Shown here: positions 7,802-15,609 of the stretch, one piece after another | Layout of the letters: each line of letters starts with the position of its first letter | How positions within the stretch are numbered: the first letter of the stretch is position 1 | Source of the DNA: Parcubacteria group bacterium ADurb.Bin192 | GTDB taxonomy: Bacteria > Patescibacteriota > Patescibacteriia > 2-12-FULL-60-25 | Direction: 5' to 3' | DNA: 64,000 nt | Assembly: GCA_002070095.1 (NCBI GenBank) | Contig: MWCR01000001.1 | Location: forward strand, 124,001-188,000 | Position numbers and translations under genes: made by a program | The notes under the pieces: generated by a model | Database searches by the model: none | What the model was told of the DNA's origin: nothing | What the model saw: the letters and a program-made list of their open reading frames with translations, nothing else

Positions 7802-8580
7802 TTGAGAATGACTAAGGCCAGCACCAAAAGACCTAAAATTATCCGATACCAGGCGAAAGGCAAAAAGCTTTTTTGGCTGACATAAGCCAAAAACCATTTA
7901 CTGACCGCGAAAGCTACTATGAAAGACACGATAAAGCCGATGGCCAGCAACCCCAATTCTTGGCTTTGTATGGAAGATTCATATTTATATAAAGAATAAG
8001 CCGAAGCCGCCAGCAGAGTGGGAATAGCCAACAAAAAAGAAAAGCGGGCGGCCGCGGCTCGAGTGTAGCCCAAAAGCAACATGGCCACGATGGTGGCCCC
8101 TGATCTTGAAGTGCCGGGCACCAAAGCCAGGGCTTGAGCCGCTCCGATTATCAAGGCGTGACTATACACAATCTGCGAATGGGCGTACTCCATTTTTTTT
8201 GATTTTTCCAAAAAAATAAACACCAGTCCGTAAAAAATCAAAGCCGCGGCCACCACGGAGGGCGTAAATAAATATTTTTCAGTATAATCTCCGAGCAACA
8301 AACCAATGACGGCCGTGGGAATAAAAGCCGCGATGATCCTGCCCCATTTACTTTCCAACTCTTTCAAACTCCAAGTACTTGGCCAAAGATCTTTCCAAAA
8401 AATAATAATGACCGCCAAAATAGCACCGGACTGAATCACGATGTTAAACAGTTTGGTAAAATCTTCACCAAAAGCAAACCATTGATTGAATAAAATCAAA
8501 TGGCCGGTGGAAGAAATGGGCAAAAATTCGGTCGCGCCTTCCACGACACCCAAAACAACGGCCGATATCAGATCCATCAT
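7798..8580 (-). CDS. uppP: Undecaprenyl-diphosphatase UppP (BacA)
   Basis: A 260-residue polytopic membrane protein with both UppP signatures: GATEFLPISSTGH (about 15-27) and PGTSRSGAT (about 154-162), which supply the catalytic Glu, Ser and Arg. It converts undecaprenyl diphosphate to the monophosphate, recycling the carrier lipid for peptidoglycan and surface polysaccharides. The length is normal. The start overlaps the stop of the YkvA-like gene by 4 bp, so the two are translationally coupled; ATG-ATG at 8575-8580 leaves one codon of doubt. Confidence 0.95.
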   Translation of the reverse strand: MMDLISAVVLGVVEGATEFLPISSTGHLILFNQWFAFGEDFTKLFNIVIQSGAILAVIIIFWKDLWPSTWSLKELESKWGRIIAAFIPTAVIGLLLGDYTEKYLFTPSVVAAALIFYGLVFIFLEKSKKMEYAHSQIVYSHALIIGAAQALALVPGTSRSGATIVAMLLLGYTRAAAARFSFLLAIPTLLAASAYSLYKYESSIQSQELGLLAIGFIVSFIVAFAVSKWFLAYVSQKSFLPFAWYRIILGLLVLALVILN

Positions 8581-8858
8581 ACTTCATCTTGGTTATTTTC
8601 AATTTGAATTAATTTTTGATTTTCAGGTTTGGCCAAATATTTTTTTGAGGCGTAAATCAAGTAGGTCAAAGCTAAGGCCGTAAAACCTACATCATCCAGC
8701 CAGCCCAAAACCGGAGCCAGGTCGGGTACTAAGTCCAATGGCCAAATTAGATACAAAACCACCAAGACTAAAAAAAATTTCGGTTTCCAATCTGCTTTAG
8801 GGTCGCGTAAAAAATGATACAAGGCGCGCCAGTCAGGCCTGAAGTTTCTTGTTGGCAT
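8577..8858 (-). CDS. YkvA-family (DUF1232) small membrane protein
   Basis: A 93-residue protein with the DUF1232 signature LIWPLDLVPDLAPVLGWLDD (about 37-56) in a hydrophobic hairpin. The family has no proven function. It is coupled to uppP by a 4-bp overlap. There is no Shine-Dalgarno sequence; AT-rich TATAAG/GATAAT elements lie directly before the ATG, compatible with a leaderless or very short leader mRNA. Confidence 0.85.
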   Translation of the reverse strand: MPTRNFRPDWRALYHFLRDPKADWKPKFFLVLVVLYLIWPLDLVPDLAPVLGWLDDVGFTALALTYLIYASKKYLAKPENQKLIQIENNQDEV

Positions 8859-8880
8859 ATATTATCTTATAAGAAGAATA

Positions 8881-9345
8881 TCATAAATTATCCAATTTAT
8901 TTTGCAGCTCTTTATAGCTCATCTGCACCAGATGAAAATCATGAAACACATTGAAAGCCGCGGGATTGATCTTTTTGGGTCTGGGCACGATCATCAGATG
9001 AAGATGCGGGATGGTACCGCCGGAAAAAGGACCTAAATTCATGGCTAAGTTAAATGACTTGGTTTTAAACAGCCGGCCCAATATTTTTTGCGTCTGTAAT
9101 AAAACAATTTGCAAATCCGACCATTCCCCGGGAGTCACTTTTTCCATCTGCGTGATATGCCTTTTGGGCACCAGCATCAAATTGCCGTTCATGTAAGGAT
9201 ACTTGCAGGCCAGCACCCGCCAAAATTTACCTTCCAAGCGCTTGATTTGTTGGTCTTGAATGACTTTGGCGTCGCAAAAATCACAATGGTCTTTTTGGCG
9301 ATAAGTCCGTTTATAAGCGGACCTGTTTTGTTCCAAAATACGCAT
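8881..9345 (-). CDS. HIT-family nucleotide hydrolase or transferase
   Basis: A 154-residue histidine-triad protein. CDFC (21-24) is a partial zinc site; LMLVPKRHITQ (about 57-67) is the usual strand before the active site; the triad is PHLHLMIVP (113-121). The nucleophile histidine (second His, 116) is present, but the third triad position is Met rather than His. Relatives with HxHxQ act as Ap4A phosphorylase-like enzymes or nucleotidylyl transferases. The probable role is hydrolysis of dinucleoside polyphosphates or nucleotide conjugates; the substrate is unknown. No Shine-Dalgarno sequence is visible. Confidence 0.88.
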   Translation of the reverse strand: MRILEQNRSAYKRTYRQKDHCDFCDAKVIQDQQIKRLEGKFWRVLACKYPYMNGNLMLVPKRHITQMEKVTPGEWSDLQIVLLQTQKILGRLFKTKSFNLAMNLGPFSGGTIPHLHLMIVPRPKKINPAAFNVFHDFHLVQMSYKELQNKLDNL

Positions 9346-9386
9346 AAAAATACTGTGCCAATCATAGCACAGTGAGTAAAGACGGG

Positions 9387-9884
9387 CTATTTGGGCCCGT
9401 AACGCTCCAGGATGACCTTGATCAATCCGGAAGTGTGCGTGACTGAACGCGAAGACACTGAAACCATTTCCGCGCCCGCGGACTCAATCGTCAGCCGCCG
9501 ATCAAACGCGTCCTTGACCTTGGTGGTTGGAGAGACGACCACCACCTGCGGGCTGACAAGACGGATGAAAGCCGGCCAATCATGCATGATGACCGCGCAA
9601 TCCACGGACGACTGGGCGGCCACGACTTTCAAACGAACATCTTGTCCGCAAATCGGACGAAGAGCTCCTTTGTAACAAGCGACCAAGTCATCCGAGTCAA
9701 CACCCACGAACAGCATATCGCCATAGCGGGCCGCTTCTTCCAAGTAAAGGGCGTGCGCGTCGTGAAACAAGTCAAAGGCTCCGCTGGTGGCCACTAAACG
9801 CTGACCCGCAGCTCTCGCCCGATGAGCGATAATGGCCAAGCATTCCCAATCACAAACCACGTTGTCAATCTGCTTGCGGTCCAT
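9387..9884 (-). CDS. Cytidylyltransferase-like nucleotidyltransferase (RfaE2/TagD type)
   Basis: 165 residues from MDRKQIDN, chosen because GGAGG sits five bases upstream and a promoter lies within the longer in-frame extension to 9935. The Rossmann-type motif TSGAFDLFHDAH (33-44) corresponds to the GxFDxxHxGH signature, with Ala in place of the last Gly. VGVDSDD and a C-terminal SSRSVTHTSG segment fit the ISSTxIR-like site. Family members transfer a nucleotide to sugar phosphates or alcohol phosphates; this one could supply ADP-heptose-like or CDP-alcohol precursors, but no partner gene is adjacent. GC-rich, self-contained unit; a weak ACGGGC/GCCCGT hairpin overlaps the stop. Confidence 0.8.
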   Translation of the reverse strand: MDRKQIDNVVCDWECLAIIAHRARAAGQRLVATSGAFDLFHDAHALYLEEAARYGDMLFVGVDSDDLVACYKGALRPICGQDVRLKVVAAQSSVDCAVIMHDWPAFIRLVSPQVVVVSPTTKVKDAFDRRLTIESAGAEMVSVSSRSVTHTSGLIKVILERYGPK

Positions 9885-9906
9885 GTCAGCCTCCGATTCA
9901 CCAATC

Positions 9907-9935
9907 ATCTTAAAGATGAGGTTGAGCGTGGTCAA
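9907..9935 (-). promoter_or_regulatory. Promoter of the nucleotidyltransferase gene
   Basis: TTGACC (9930-9935), 17 bp, TAAGAT (9907-9912) on the minus strand; predicted start near 9900, 16 bases before the 9884 ATG. Confidence 0.6.
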
Positions 9936-9944
9936 GCTAAACCA

Positions 9945-9966
9945 AAAGCGCCCGGACGGGCGCTTT
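9945..9966 (-). terminator. Terminator of the lipoprotein gene
   Basis: Perfect stem AAAGCGCCC/GGGCGCTTT with a four-base loop after the stop at 9985; T-rich on both sides. Confidence 0.8.
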
Positions 9967-9984
9967 GTAAGGACTTAAAAACCA

Positions 9985-11283
9985 TCAACGGTCTGACGTA
10001 ATCAGACTTAAAACATCGGGCCTCATGTTGTTCTGCAATTTGTCGTAAGGAATGGTGACTTCCTGCGGACCGTCGGCATAAGAAGCTACTTGATAAGCCG
10101 GAAAAATAATAGTTAAACCTTGTTTGGTTAAATAATAAAGCTCGTAATTTTCCTTTTTCGGAGCCGCGCCGTTATTTACCCAATCGGTTTCCGATATTTG
10201 CTTTTTCAACAAATCCTGTATGCAATAATCTGAAATAATTTTTAAATAATCAACCTCCGGTTTAAACAAATCCCCCAATTCCAAAGATTTATGAGTTTTT
10301 AGATTAAAAATAAAAGTCTTGTGAATCGGCATCCCATGAACGCCTCCTGAATATTCATATCCGTTAAAAACAAAACTCAATATATCGGCTGCGGCCAGGG
10401 TCGCGTTGTATTCAACTTCCAGCATGTATGGACCGGGCCGGCCATCGTCGTTAACCGGCGTGGCGTAGTCTATAAAAGCGCCCGTGGTGGTGGCCACATA
10501 ATCCTGAATGGCGCGGTTCACAAAATTCCTGGTACTTTCTGAAGTGCCCAGCATGACCGGATATTTAAAATCCACAGCATAGTAGTGCAATTTCCGCTGG
10601 AACAATCCTGAATCAAAAAAATAGGCTTGATCTTTTTGAATCTCTGCCGGATACAACTTGAGTGTTCCAAGTATTTTATTCAACCAATCAGTATCCCTGC
10701 TCTCATCAAAAACCGCGCAGGTTTTACCATCCCCGACATTGCCGCAATTAACCGAGTGAACCGTATAACCAATGACTAAATATTTATCGTTTAGAGGCAA
10801 AGTGTGCCAGTAAGTATCATAATAATTGCCGGCGCCCGCGTCCCGGCCGTATGTTTTGCAGGCTTGCGCTCCCGCCAACTCTACCCGCTCGGTTTCGACG
10901 TTACCTGCCAGCTCATCATAACAACCATTGGATAAATTGTAGTGCTCTTTAACTTGAGTATTTTGTTCTATAACAAAAACTTCCAATGATGCTCCGGGCG
11001 CGTAATCCGCGAACGTTGAAGTCCCTAAATTCAGGGACAACAAATTAAAACTGGATGACAAGGCCGAATGCTCAACCTTGGCCGAAGCCGGGTATTTGAG
11101 CTCAAAGCCATAAAGATCATTGGCATAAGTCTGCCAATCGGCAACTATTCCGCTGGCCGTCCCCGGCTCTTGAGCCGGAGGCGGGATAATGGAGTTTATC
11201 TGATCGTTCGCTTGCTTATTGAGGCAACCCGCGCCCAATAACATTAAAGCCATTGATAAAATAAAATATTTTTTCATATGCAT
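9985..11283 (-). CDS. Lipoprotein with DUF3298-type domain
   Basis: A 432-residue lipoprotein: the N-terminus is a type II signal ending in LLGAGC, with Cys20 as the lipidated residue. The first half (about 45-215) contains a PsbP/YxxYPxxA-like segment (YGFELKYPASAKV). The second half (about 230-425) matches DUF3298/RsiV-like proteins, with FNGYEYSGGVHGMP and the final FPAYQVASYADGPQEV strand. Family members are extracytoplasmic and some bind sugars or lysozyme; the exact role is unknown. It is separated by only two bases from yvcK upstream, so they are probably cotranscribed. Confidence 0.85.
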   Translation of the reverse strand: MHMKKYFILSMALMLLGAGCLNKQANDQINSIIPPPAQEPGTASGIVADWQTYANDLYGFELKYPASAKVEHSALSSSFNLLSLNLGTSTFADYAPGASLEVFVIEQNTQVKEHYNLSNGCYDELAGNVETERVELAGAQACKTYGRDAGAGNYYDTYWHTLPLNDKYLVIGYTVHSVNCGNVGDGKTCAVFDESRDTDWLNKILGTLKLYPAEIQKDQAYFFDSGLFQRKLHYYAVDFKYPVMLGTSESTRNFVNRAIQDYVATTTGAFIDYATPVNDDGRPGPYMLEVEYNATLAAADILSFVFNGYEYSGGVHGMPIHKTFIFNLKTHKSLELGDLFKPEVDYLKIISDYCIQDLLKKQISETDWVNNGAAPKKENYELYYLTKQGLTIIFPAYQVASYADGPQEVTIPYDKLQNNMRPDVLSLITSDR

Positions 11284-11285
11284 GG

Positions 11286-12296
11286 TTAGTTTAATACGCT
11301 CGCGGCAGACAAAATAGCGGCTGCCAGCTTATTGGAATCATGACGCAGTAAACTGCGTGTTAATTTGTCGCCCGGTACGGGACTGGAGACACAGGATGCC
11401 AGCAAATCCCCCCGCCACACTTTAATCTTCTCTTCGTCCAAATCATCTTCTATTAAATGATCACCGGCCTGCCGATATCTTTCCAGAATATCATACGAAG
11501 GTTTGACGGAATTAATCAGTACCGTATCGATCTTGGCAGGATGGATATGTTTGGCCACCACCCCGCAAAAATCACCGGCTTTATAGCCTTGAGTCTGGCC
11601 GTTTTTAGAAGTCAGGTTAATGACCAACAAACGTTTGGCCCGGCTTTGAGCCAGGGCTTGAGCCAGCCCCTGAACCAACAAAACCGGTATCAAGCTGGTG
11701 TATAAATCTCCCGGACCCATGACGATAATGTCCGCCTCTTCAATGGCCCGCAAAGCCTCGGGGTTGGCCGGGACTTCGGGCGACAAAAAACATTTTCTAA
11801 TGGGCGCGCGTACATTCTGCGGTTTATCAATGGCATGCTCGCCCTTAACCACGGTCGCGTCCTCCAATTCGGCATATAAATCGGCGGCTCGGGATGAGAC
11901 GGGGATGACTTTGCCTTTGACATTCAATATTCGATTAGCTTCACGTACGGCCGTAAGTGAATCGCCGGTCACCTTTTCCAAGGCCGACAAAAAAATATTG
12001 CCAAAATTATGACCGTCCAAACCCCCTTGAGTGAAACGATAATTAAACAAGTCTCGCAAAACCTGATCGCCGGCCGACAAAGCTGCCAAGCATTGTCTGA
12101 TATCGCCCGGAGGCAAGACGCCCAATTCGTCGCGCAGGATGCCGGTCGATCCGCCATCATCCGCGATGGAGACCACGGCTGACAAATCCACGGAATTATA
12201 TTTAAGCCCGGATAAGACCGTAAAAGTGCCGGTTCCGCCACCCAAGACCACTATTTTTTTAGGCGACCCGTCAGCTGACGCAGTATTGATATCCAT
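11286..12296 (-). CDS. yvcK: YvcK/CofD-family gluconeogenesis factor
   Basis: A 336-residue protein of the YvcK (UPF0052) family. GGGTGTFTVLSGL (about 19-31) and SIADDGGSTG (about 42-51) form the UDP-sugar/nucleotide pocket; PGDIRQCLAAL and GHNFGNIFLSAL follow in order. In other bacteria YvcK binds UDP-GlcNAc and is needed for cell-wall synthesis on gluconeogenic carbon. The length is typical. No Shine-Dalgarno sequence precedes the ATG. Confidence 0.93.
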   Translation of the reverse strand: MDINTASADGSPKKIVVLGGGTGTFTVLSGLKYNSVDLSAVVSIADDGGSTGILRDELGVLPPGDIRQCLAALSAGDQVLRDLFNYRFTQGGLDGHNFGNIFLSALEKVTGDSLTAVREANRILNVKGKVIPVSSRAADLYAELEDATVVKGEHAIDKPQNVRAPIRKCFLSPEVPANPEALRAIEEADIIVMGPGDLYTSLIPVLLVQGLAQALAQSRAKRLLVINLTSKNGQTQGYKAGDFCGVVAKHIHPAKIDTVLINSVKPSYDILERYRQAGDHLIEDDLDEEKIKVWRGDLLASCVSSPVPGDKLTRSLLRHDSNKLAAAILSAASVLN

Positions 12297-12312
12297 AAAA
12301 TTTTAAACTAAC

Positions 12313-12336
12313 AAAAAGGTGTCTGATGACACCTTA
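12313..12336 (-). terminator. Terminator of the small gene at 12356
   Basis: AAGGTGTC ATCA GACACCTT followed by TTTTGTT on the minus strand, between the stop of the 12356 gene and yvcK. Confidence 0.8.
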
Positions 12337-12355
12337 CTCCCAAGTTATTAAATTG

Positions 12356-12625
12356 TCATTGGGTCTTTAATTTACTCATTTCCTGCTGTCTGTCCTGTTT
12401 ATAAGCCTCCATATCTGCTTGAGACAAGCCCAATCCACGGCATTTTTCAGTTGCTTCATCCAAACGTTTTCGCGCCCTCTCCAAGAATACATCCTCAAAT
12501 TCATGATCCTGTTCCTGAATATGATGCTTAACATCATTAAGCACGTCATTGGCATAAATCCATTCCTCCAAAGCCAACTTTTGTTCTTTGGACATTTCAG
12601 GAGAAGCAAACTTTTCTTTTTCCAT
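12356..12625 (-). CDS. Small charged helical protein, unknown
   Basis: An 89-residue, acidic and Lys/Glu-rich protein with no membrane segment, predicted to be almost all helix (KEQKLALEEWIYANDVL, then FEDVFLERARKRLDEATEK). I do not recognise a family. It has a terminator directly downstream and lies between yvcK and the repeat-rich stretch at 12.65-12.85 kb. A second frame is open over the same interval, but this one starts cleanly and has a normal amino-acid composition. Confidence 0.6.
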   Translation of the reverse strand: MEKEKFASPEMSKEQKLALEEWIYANDVLNDVKHHIQEQDHEFEDVFLERARKRLDEATEKCRGLGLSQADMEAYKQDRQQEMSKLKTQ

Positions 12626-12677
12626 ATGAGTTTATTATAACATTTCTTAGAGGTATTACGCACCTAACGTCCTCTCG

Positions 12678-12748
12678 CGTACATAACGTCCATTTCATGT
12701 AGCACGAAGCATGTAACATGCAACAAACGTAATGACGTACTTAACGTC
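12678..12748. repeat. Left copy of 71-bp inverted repeat
   Basis: Begins CGTACATAACGTCCATTTCA and ends GACGTACTTAACGTC. The reverse complement of 15370-15440 matches it at 69 of 71 bases. Between the two lies the PEP-synthase-like gene pair. The repeat itself is a composite of the ACGTACATAACGT and ACATGTAGC motifs. Confidence 0.9.
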
Positions 12749-12756
12749 GCTCGTCC

Positions 12757-12780
12757 TCCCTCCTTTCGCGAAAGGAGGGA
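12757..12780. repeat. Perfect 24-bp palindrome
   Basis: TCCCTCCTTTCG followed by its exact complement CGAAAGGAGGGA, next to the left inverted repeat. No T run follows, so it is not a typical terminator. Confidence 0.85.
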
Positions 12781-12850
12781 TCCTGCGTCATACATCAAAC
12801 CCATTATGCCAATGAGAGTGGAGTGTCATAAAGACGGCTGATTAGATCTA

Positions 12851-14284
12851 TTATTTCTTGGTTATTATTCGGACAATGCCTTTATCAGCATCCACCTCCA
12901 CCTCATCGCCATCGTGCAGGACTTTGGTCGCGATTTTAGTACCGATGATGCAAGGCTTGTTTAGTTCGCGGGAGACGATGGCAGCATGACAGGTTATGCC
13001 TCCATCATTAGTTACTATGGCAATGGCTTTCTTAATGGCAGCCATAAATTCCGGACGAGTAAATTGAGAGACCAAAACATCGCCTTGCTCTACTTTTTCC
13101 AACTCGTTCATGGACTGAATAACTTTAACCTTTCCTTTAGCTACGCCTGAGTGTGCAGTCGTGCCGGCTATTTCGTCCACGGCCATAAATGACCTGAATT
13201 TTTTGATAAAGAGTTCTTTTTCAGCTGATGTTAATTCATGGCTTATTTTACCTGAATATAACATGCCTGGATGACCGATCCGTTTAGGAAGTGGCGAACC
13301 ATGCTCGAAAAAATCCACAACCTCGTCTCGCGTAACATTGCCTACCTGCATACGATTCAGTCCTGATTTGTCCATGAGATAATCATAAAATGGTGTAAGC
13401 ATGGAAAATCCATGAGATAATTTTTCGCTCCTCTGATTTCTGAAATTGATATTAAAATTAATCAAATCAATAATTTCCAAAATTCGCTTATCCTTACACG
13501 ACTGACGCAGCACCTCTAACGATTTTTCATTTTCAGCTAATTCATCGGTTATTGAAAGCGCCTGCTCTACATTGAGATCTTGATAAGCCTTGCGTATATA
13601 ATGCTCGTCGAGACCGTAATCCTCCGGAGAATAAATTCCAAGATATCGATATTTTTGCTGTGTAGACTGTAACACAGAGTCTGGTAAGTCATCACCATAT
13701 TCCCTCTTAAGATTGGCTAGTTCTATTCTAAATTTTTGCTCATCTGAGAGCTGAGTTGGTGCTGTAATAATTTGCCAGAAAGAATCATAATTATTTCCAA
13801 AAAAAGTCTTCAAAATCTTCTCAAATTCCGGGACGACCTTCTGCTCGAATGACCAAACTGATAGGCCAAAATAAAATGCAGTATCATCCTTGAATGGATA
13901 GGCATAATATTTTTTTATTAAATCTAGCGTTTTCTCAGAAGAATGTTTGGCTGGGTCAGAAAAATGATCCTTCATTTCCCTGCATAGTTCGAACCAAGTC
14001 TCAAAATATTCCTCACTTCTTCTTTTATACTCTTTATAAAAACCCGGTTTGAAAAATTCCTCAGCTTCCTCAGCTAAAAAAAGTTCCGCGCCCTGTTTAT
14101 CAAAATACCACTCAACATCAGTCTCTGATACAGGCATGTTTAACAGATACTTTATCGAGTGAAATCGATTATTAGTAACATGTCCTCCATAAAATGACTC
14201 ACGCTGAATTGAACTGGGACGAGCTGTAAATAGATACAGGCTATCTAGGATATCCTCGAACTTATCCGTAATATTTTTATTCAT
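12851..14284 (-). CDS. Phosphohistidine-domain subunit of a PEP synthase/rifampin phosphotransferase-like enzyme
   Basis: A 477-residue protein. Residues 1 to about 385 form a helical region of the kind found between the two catalytic parts of PEP-synthase-type enzymes. The C-terminal 80 residues are the swivelling phosphohistidine domain, with TNDGGITCHAAIVSREL (about 427-443); His in TCHAA is the phospho-carrier. The PEP-binding TIM barrel of true PEP synthase and PPDK is absent. This gene begins three bases after the ATP-grasp gene stops, so the pair is equivalent to one split enzyme. The substrate of the middle region is unknown. Confidence 0.85.
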   Translation of the reverse strand: MNKNITDKFEDILDSLYLFTARPSSIQRESFYGGHVTNNRFHSIKYLLNMPVSETDVEWYFDKQGAELFLAEEAEEFFKPGFYKEYKRRSEEYFETWFELCREMKDHFSDPAKHSSEKTLDLIKKYYAYPFKDDTAFYFGLSVWSFEQKVVPEFEKILKTFFGNNYDSFWQIITAPTQLSDEQKFRIELANLKREYGDDLPDSVLQSTQQKYRYLGIYSPEDYGLDEHYIRKAYQDLNVEQALSITDELAENEKSLEVLRQSCKDKRILEIIDLINFNINFRNQRSEKLSHGFSMLTPFYDYLMDKSGLNRMQVGNVTRDEVVDFFEHGSPLPKRIGHPGMLYSGKISHELTSAEKELFIKKFRSFMAVDEIAGTTAHSGVAKGKVKVIQSMNELEKVEQGDVLVSQFTRPEFMAAIKKAIAIVTNDGGITCHAAIVSRELNKPCIIGTKIATKVLHDGDEVEVDADKGIVRIITKK

Positions 14285-14287
14285 AAC

Positions 14288-15223
14288 TCATAAAGTCGTT
14301 ATCGGCCGGCTCTGCACAACATAAAACTCCCCGGCTTCCATGCCCCACTCTATATCGCAAGGAAAGCCATAGTGCTTTTCTATGTTCGTGCAAACCTCTG
14401 CCAATTGAGCTATTTGCGCACCGTCAATTTTTTGTTTGTCTTTAATGTCGCCCGGGACTTTAACCTCTTCATTGCCATCCGCCCCGCGTTTTAACATAGT
14501 TTCTTGTTCAGCAACGTTAACATCAATCAATGAACCGTTGCGCTTGTCAATCACATAAGAGTCGGGTGTAACAATACCCCCCACAATATACTCGCCCAAA
14601 CCCCAGCAAGCTTCAATGATCATCTGATTAACATCTTTAGTAACCGGATGAACCGTAAAGCTGATGCCCGAGACATCGGACTGCACCATTTTTTGCACCA
14701 CAACCGCGACAGACACATGCGTGTCGCGCATACCCTTTTCGTTGCGATAGACGATGGCACGAGGAGTAAACAATGATGCCCAGCATCTTTTGACGTTAGC
14801 CAACAAAGTTTCTTGAGTGGTATTCAAATAACTTTCCAGCTCCCCGGCCCAACTGGCGACCGATGAATCTTCGGCGGTGGCTGATGAACGCACCGCTACA
14901 AATTCCGCGCCCAAACTTTCGAACTCGGAGATGATATCTTTTTCCAAATCTTCTGGGAACTTGGCATCATGAATCAAATCCTGGATAACACGCGAAGCAC
15001 GATCTACGCTGGCAACATCTTCGTAATTTACTTTATCCAATTGCGCTTCAATTTCTTGAGTGAGATCGGTTTCAGCTAAAAATCGATCAAAGGCCGATGC
15101 TAAAACCACAAAGCCCGGAGGCACGGGAATGCCGGCCTGCGTCATCTCGCCGAGTGAAGCTCCTTTGCCTCCGGCTTCGCCCACATCTGACTTGGATAGT
15201 TGTTTGAAATTTTTGATAAACAT
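14288..15223 (-). CDS. ATP-grasp (PPDK_N) subunit of a PEP synthase/rifampin phosphotransferase-like enzyme
   Basis: A 311-residue stand-alone ATP-grasp domain. GEAGGKGASLGEM (about 16-28), VAVRSSATAEDSSVASWAGE (about 110-129) and the final DIEWGMEAGEFYVVQSRP are the classical PPDK N-terminal motifs for ATP binding and histidine phosphorylation. In ordinary enzymes this domain is fused to a phosphohistidine domain; here that part is in the next gene, 12851-14284. Together they total 788 residues, close to rifampin phosphotransferase (about 870) and shorter than PEP synthase by one TIM barrel. Confidence 0.9.
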   Translation of the reverse strand: MFIKNFKQLSKSDVGEAGGKGASLGEMTQAGIPVPPGFVVLASAFDRFLAETDLTQEIEAQLDKVNYEDVASVDRASRVIQDLIHDAKFPEDLEKDIISEFESLGAEFVAVRSSATAEDSSVASWAGELESYLNTTQETLLANVKRCWASLFTPRAIVYRNEKGMRDTHVSVAVVVQKMVQSDVSGISFTVHPVTKDVNQMIIEACWGLGEYIVGGIVTPDSYVIDKRNGSLIDVNVAEQETMLKRGADGNEEVKVPGDIKDKQKIDGAQIAQLAEVCTNIEKHYGFPCDIEWGMEAGEFYVVQSRPITTL

Positions 15224-15369
15224 AACTATAAAAACAAAATATCAATTTTTAAAATATAAAATATTAATGATGGAAAGTTGATTAGCGAGATTGCCACGCT
15301 TCGCTCGCAATGACAATGTTGGTTTTGACGCAGAACGCGGGGCAGTCGTTCGCGAACGACACCCTGTGT

Positions 15370-15440
15370 GACGTTAAGTACGTCATTACGTTTGTTACAT
15401 GTTACATGCTTCGTGCTACATGAAATGGATGTTATGTACG
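15370..15440. repeat. Right copy of 71-bp inverted repeat
   Basis: Reverse complement of 12678-12748 with two mismatches. It is followed by two extra copies of the ACGTACATAACGT-type motif up to 15474. Confidence 0.9.
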
Positions 15441-15553
15441 TGAGAGAACGTTATGTACGTGATGTACGTTAGGTCCGCTGCTACGTGCTACATGTTATAT
15501 GCTACATGTTATATTGGCAATTTAATTGACCATTGCATTACACACCAGTCCGC

Positions 15554-15582
15554 TTGACCGGATGACTAAAAAATGGTAAACA
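15554..15582 (+). promoter_or_regulatory. Promoter of the HAD hydrolase gene
   Basis: TTGACC (15554-15559), 17 bp, TAAACA (15577-15582), ahead of the AGGAGG ribosome binding site at 15600. Confidence 0.5.
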
Positions 15583-15609
15583 CGGCGCACCATCAACCCA
15601 GGAGGAGAG

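Larger units (their letters stand above)
15224..15609. other. Repeat-rich intergenic stretch, no gene
   Basis: Holds a fragment of a common environmental repeat (GATTGCCACGCTTCGCTCGC, near 15289-15310), the right 71-bp inverted repeat (15370-15440), further ACGTACATAACGT-type and ACATGTTA-type motifs to about 15520, and the promoter of the HAD gene. I see no RNA gene in it. Confidence 0.6.

Noticed and set aside
15289-15320. Possible tRNA or small RNA in the 15.3-kb gap
   Set aside because: The sequence is a piece of a common inverted environmental repeat; no cloverleaf can be formed.
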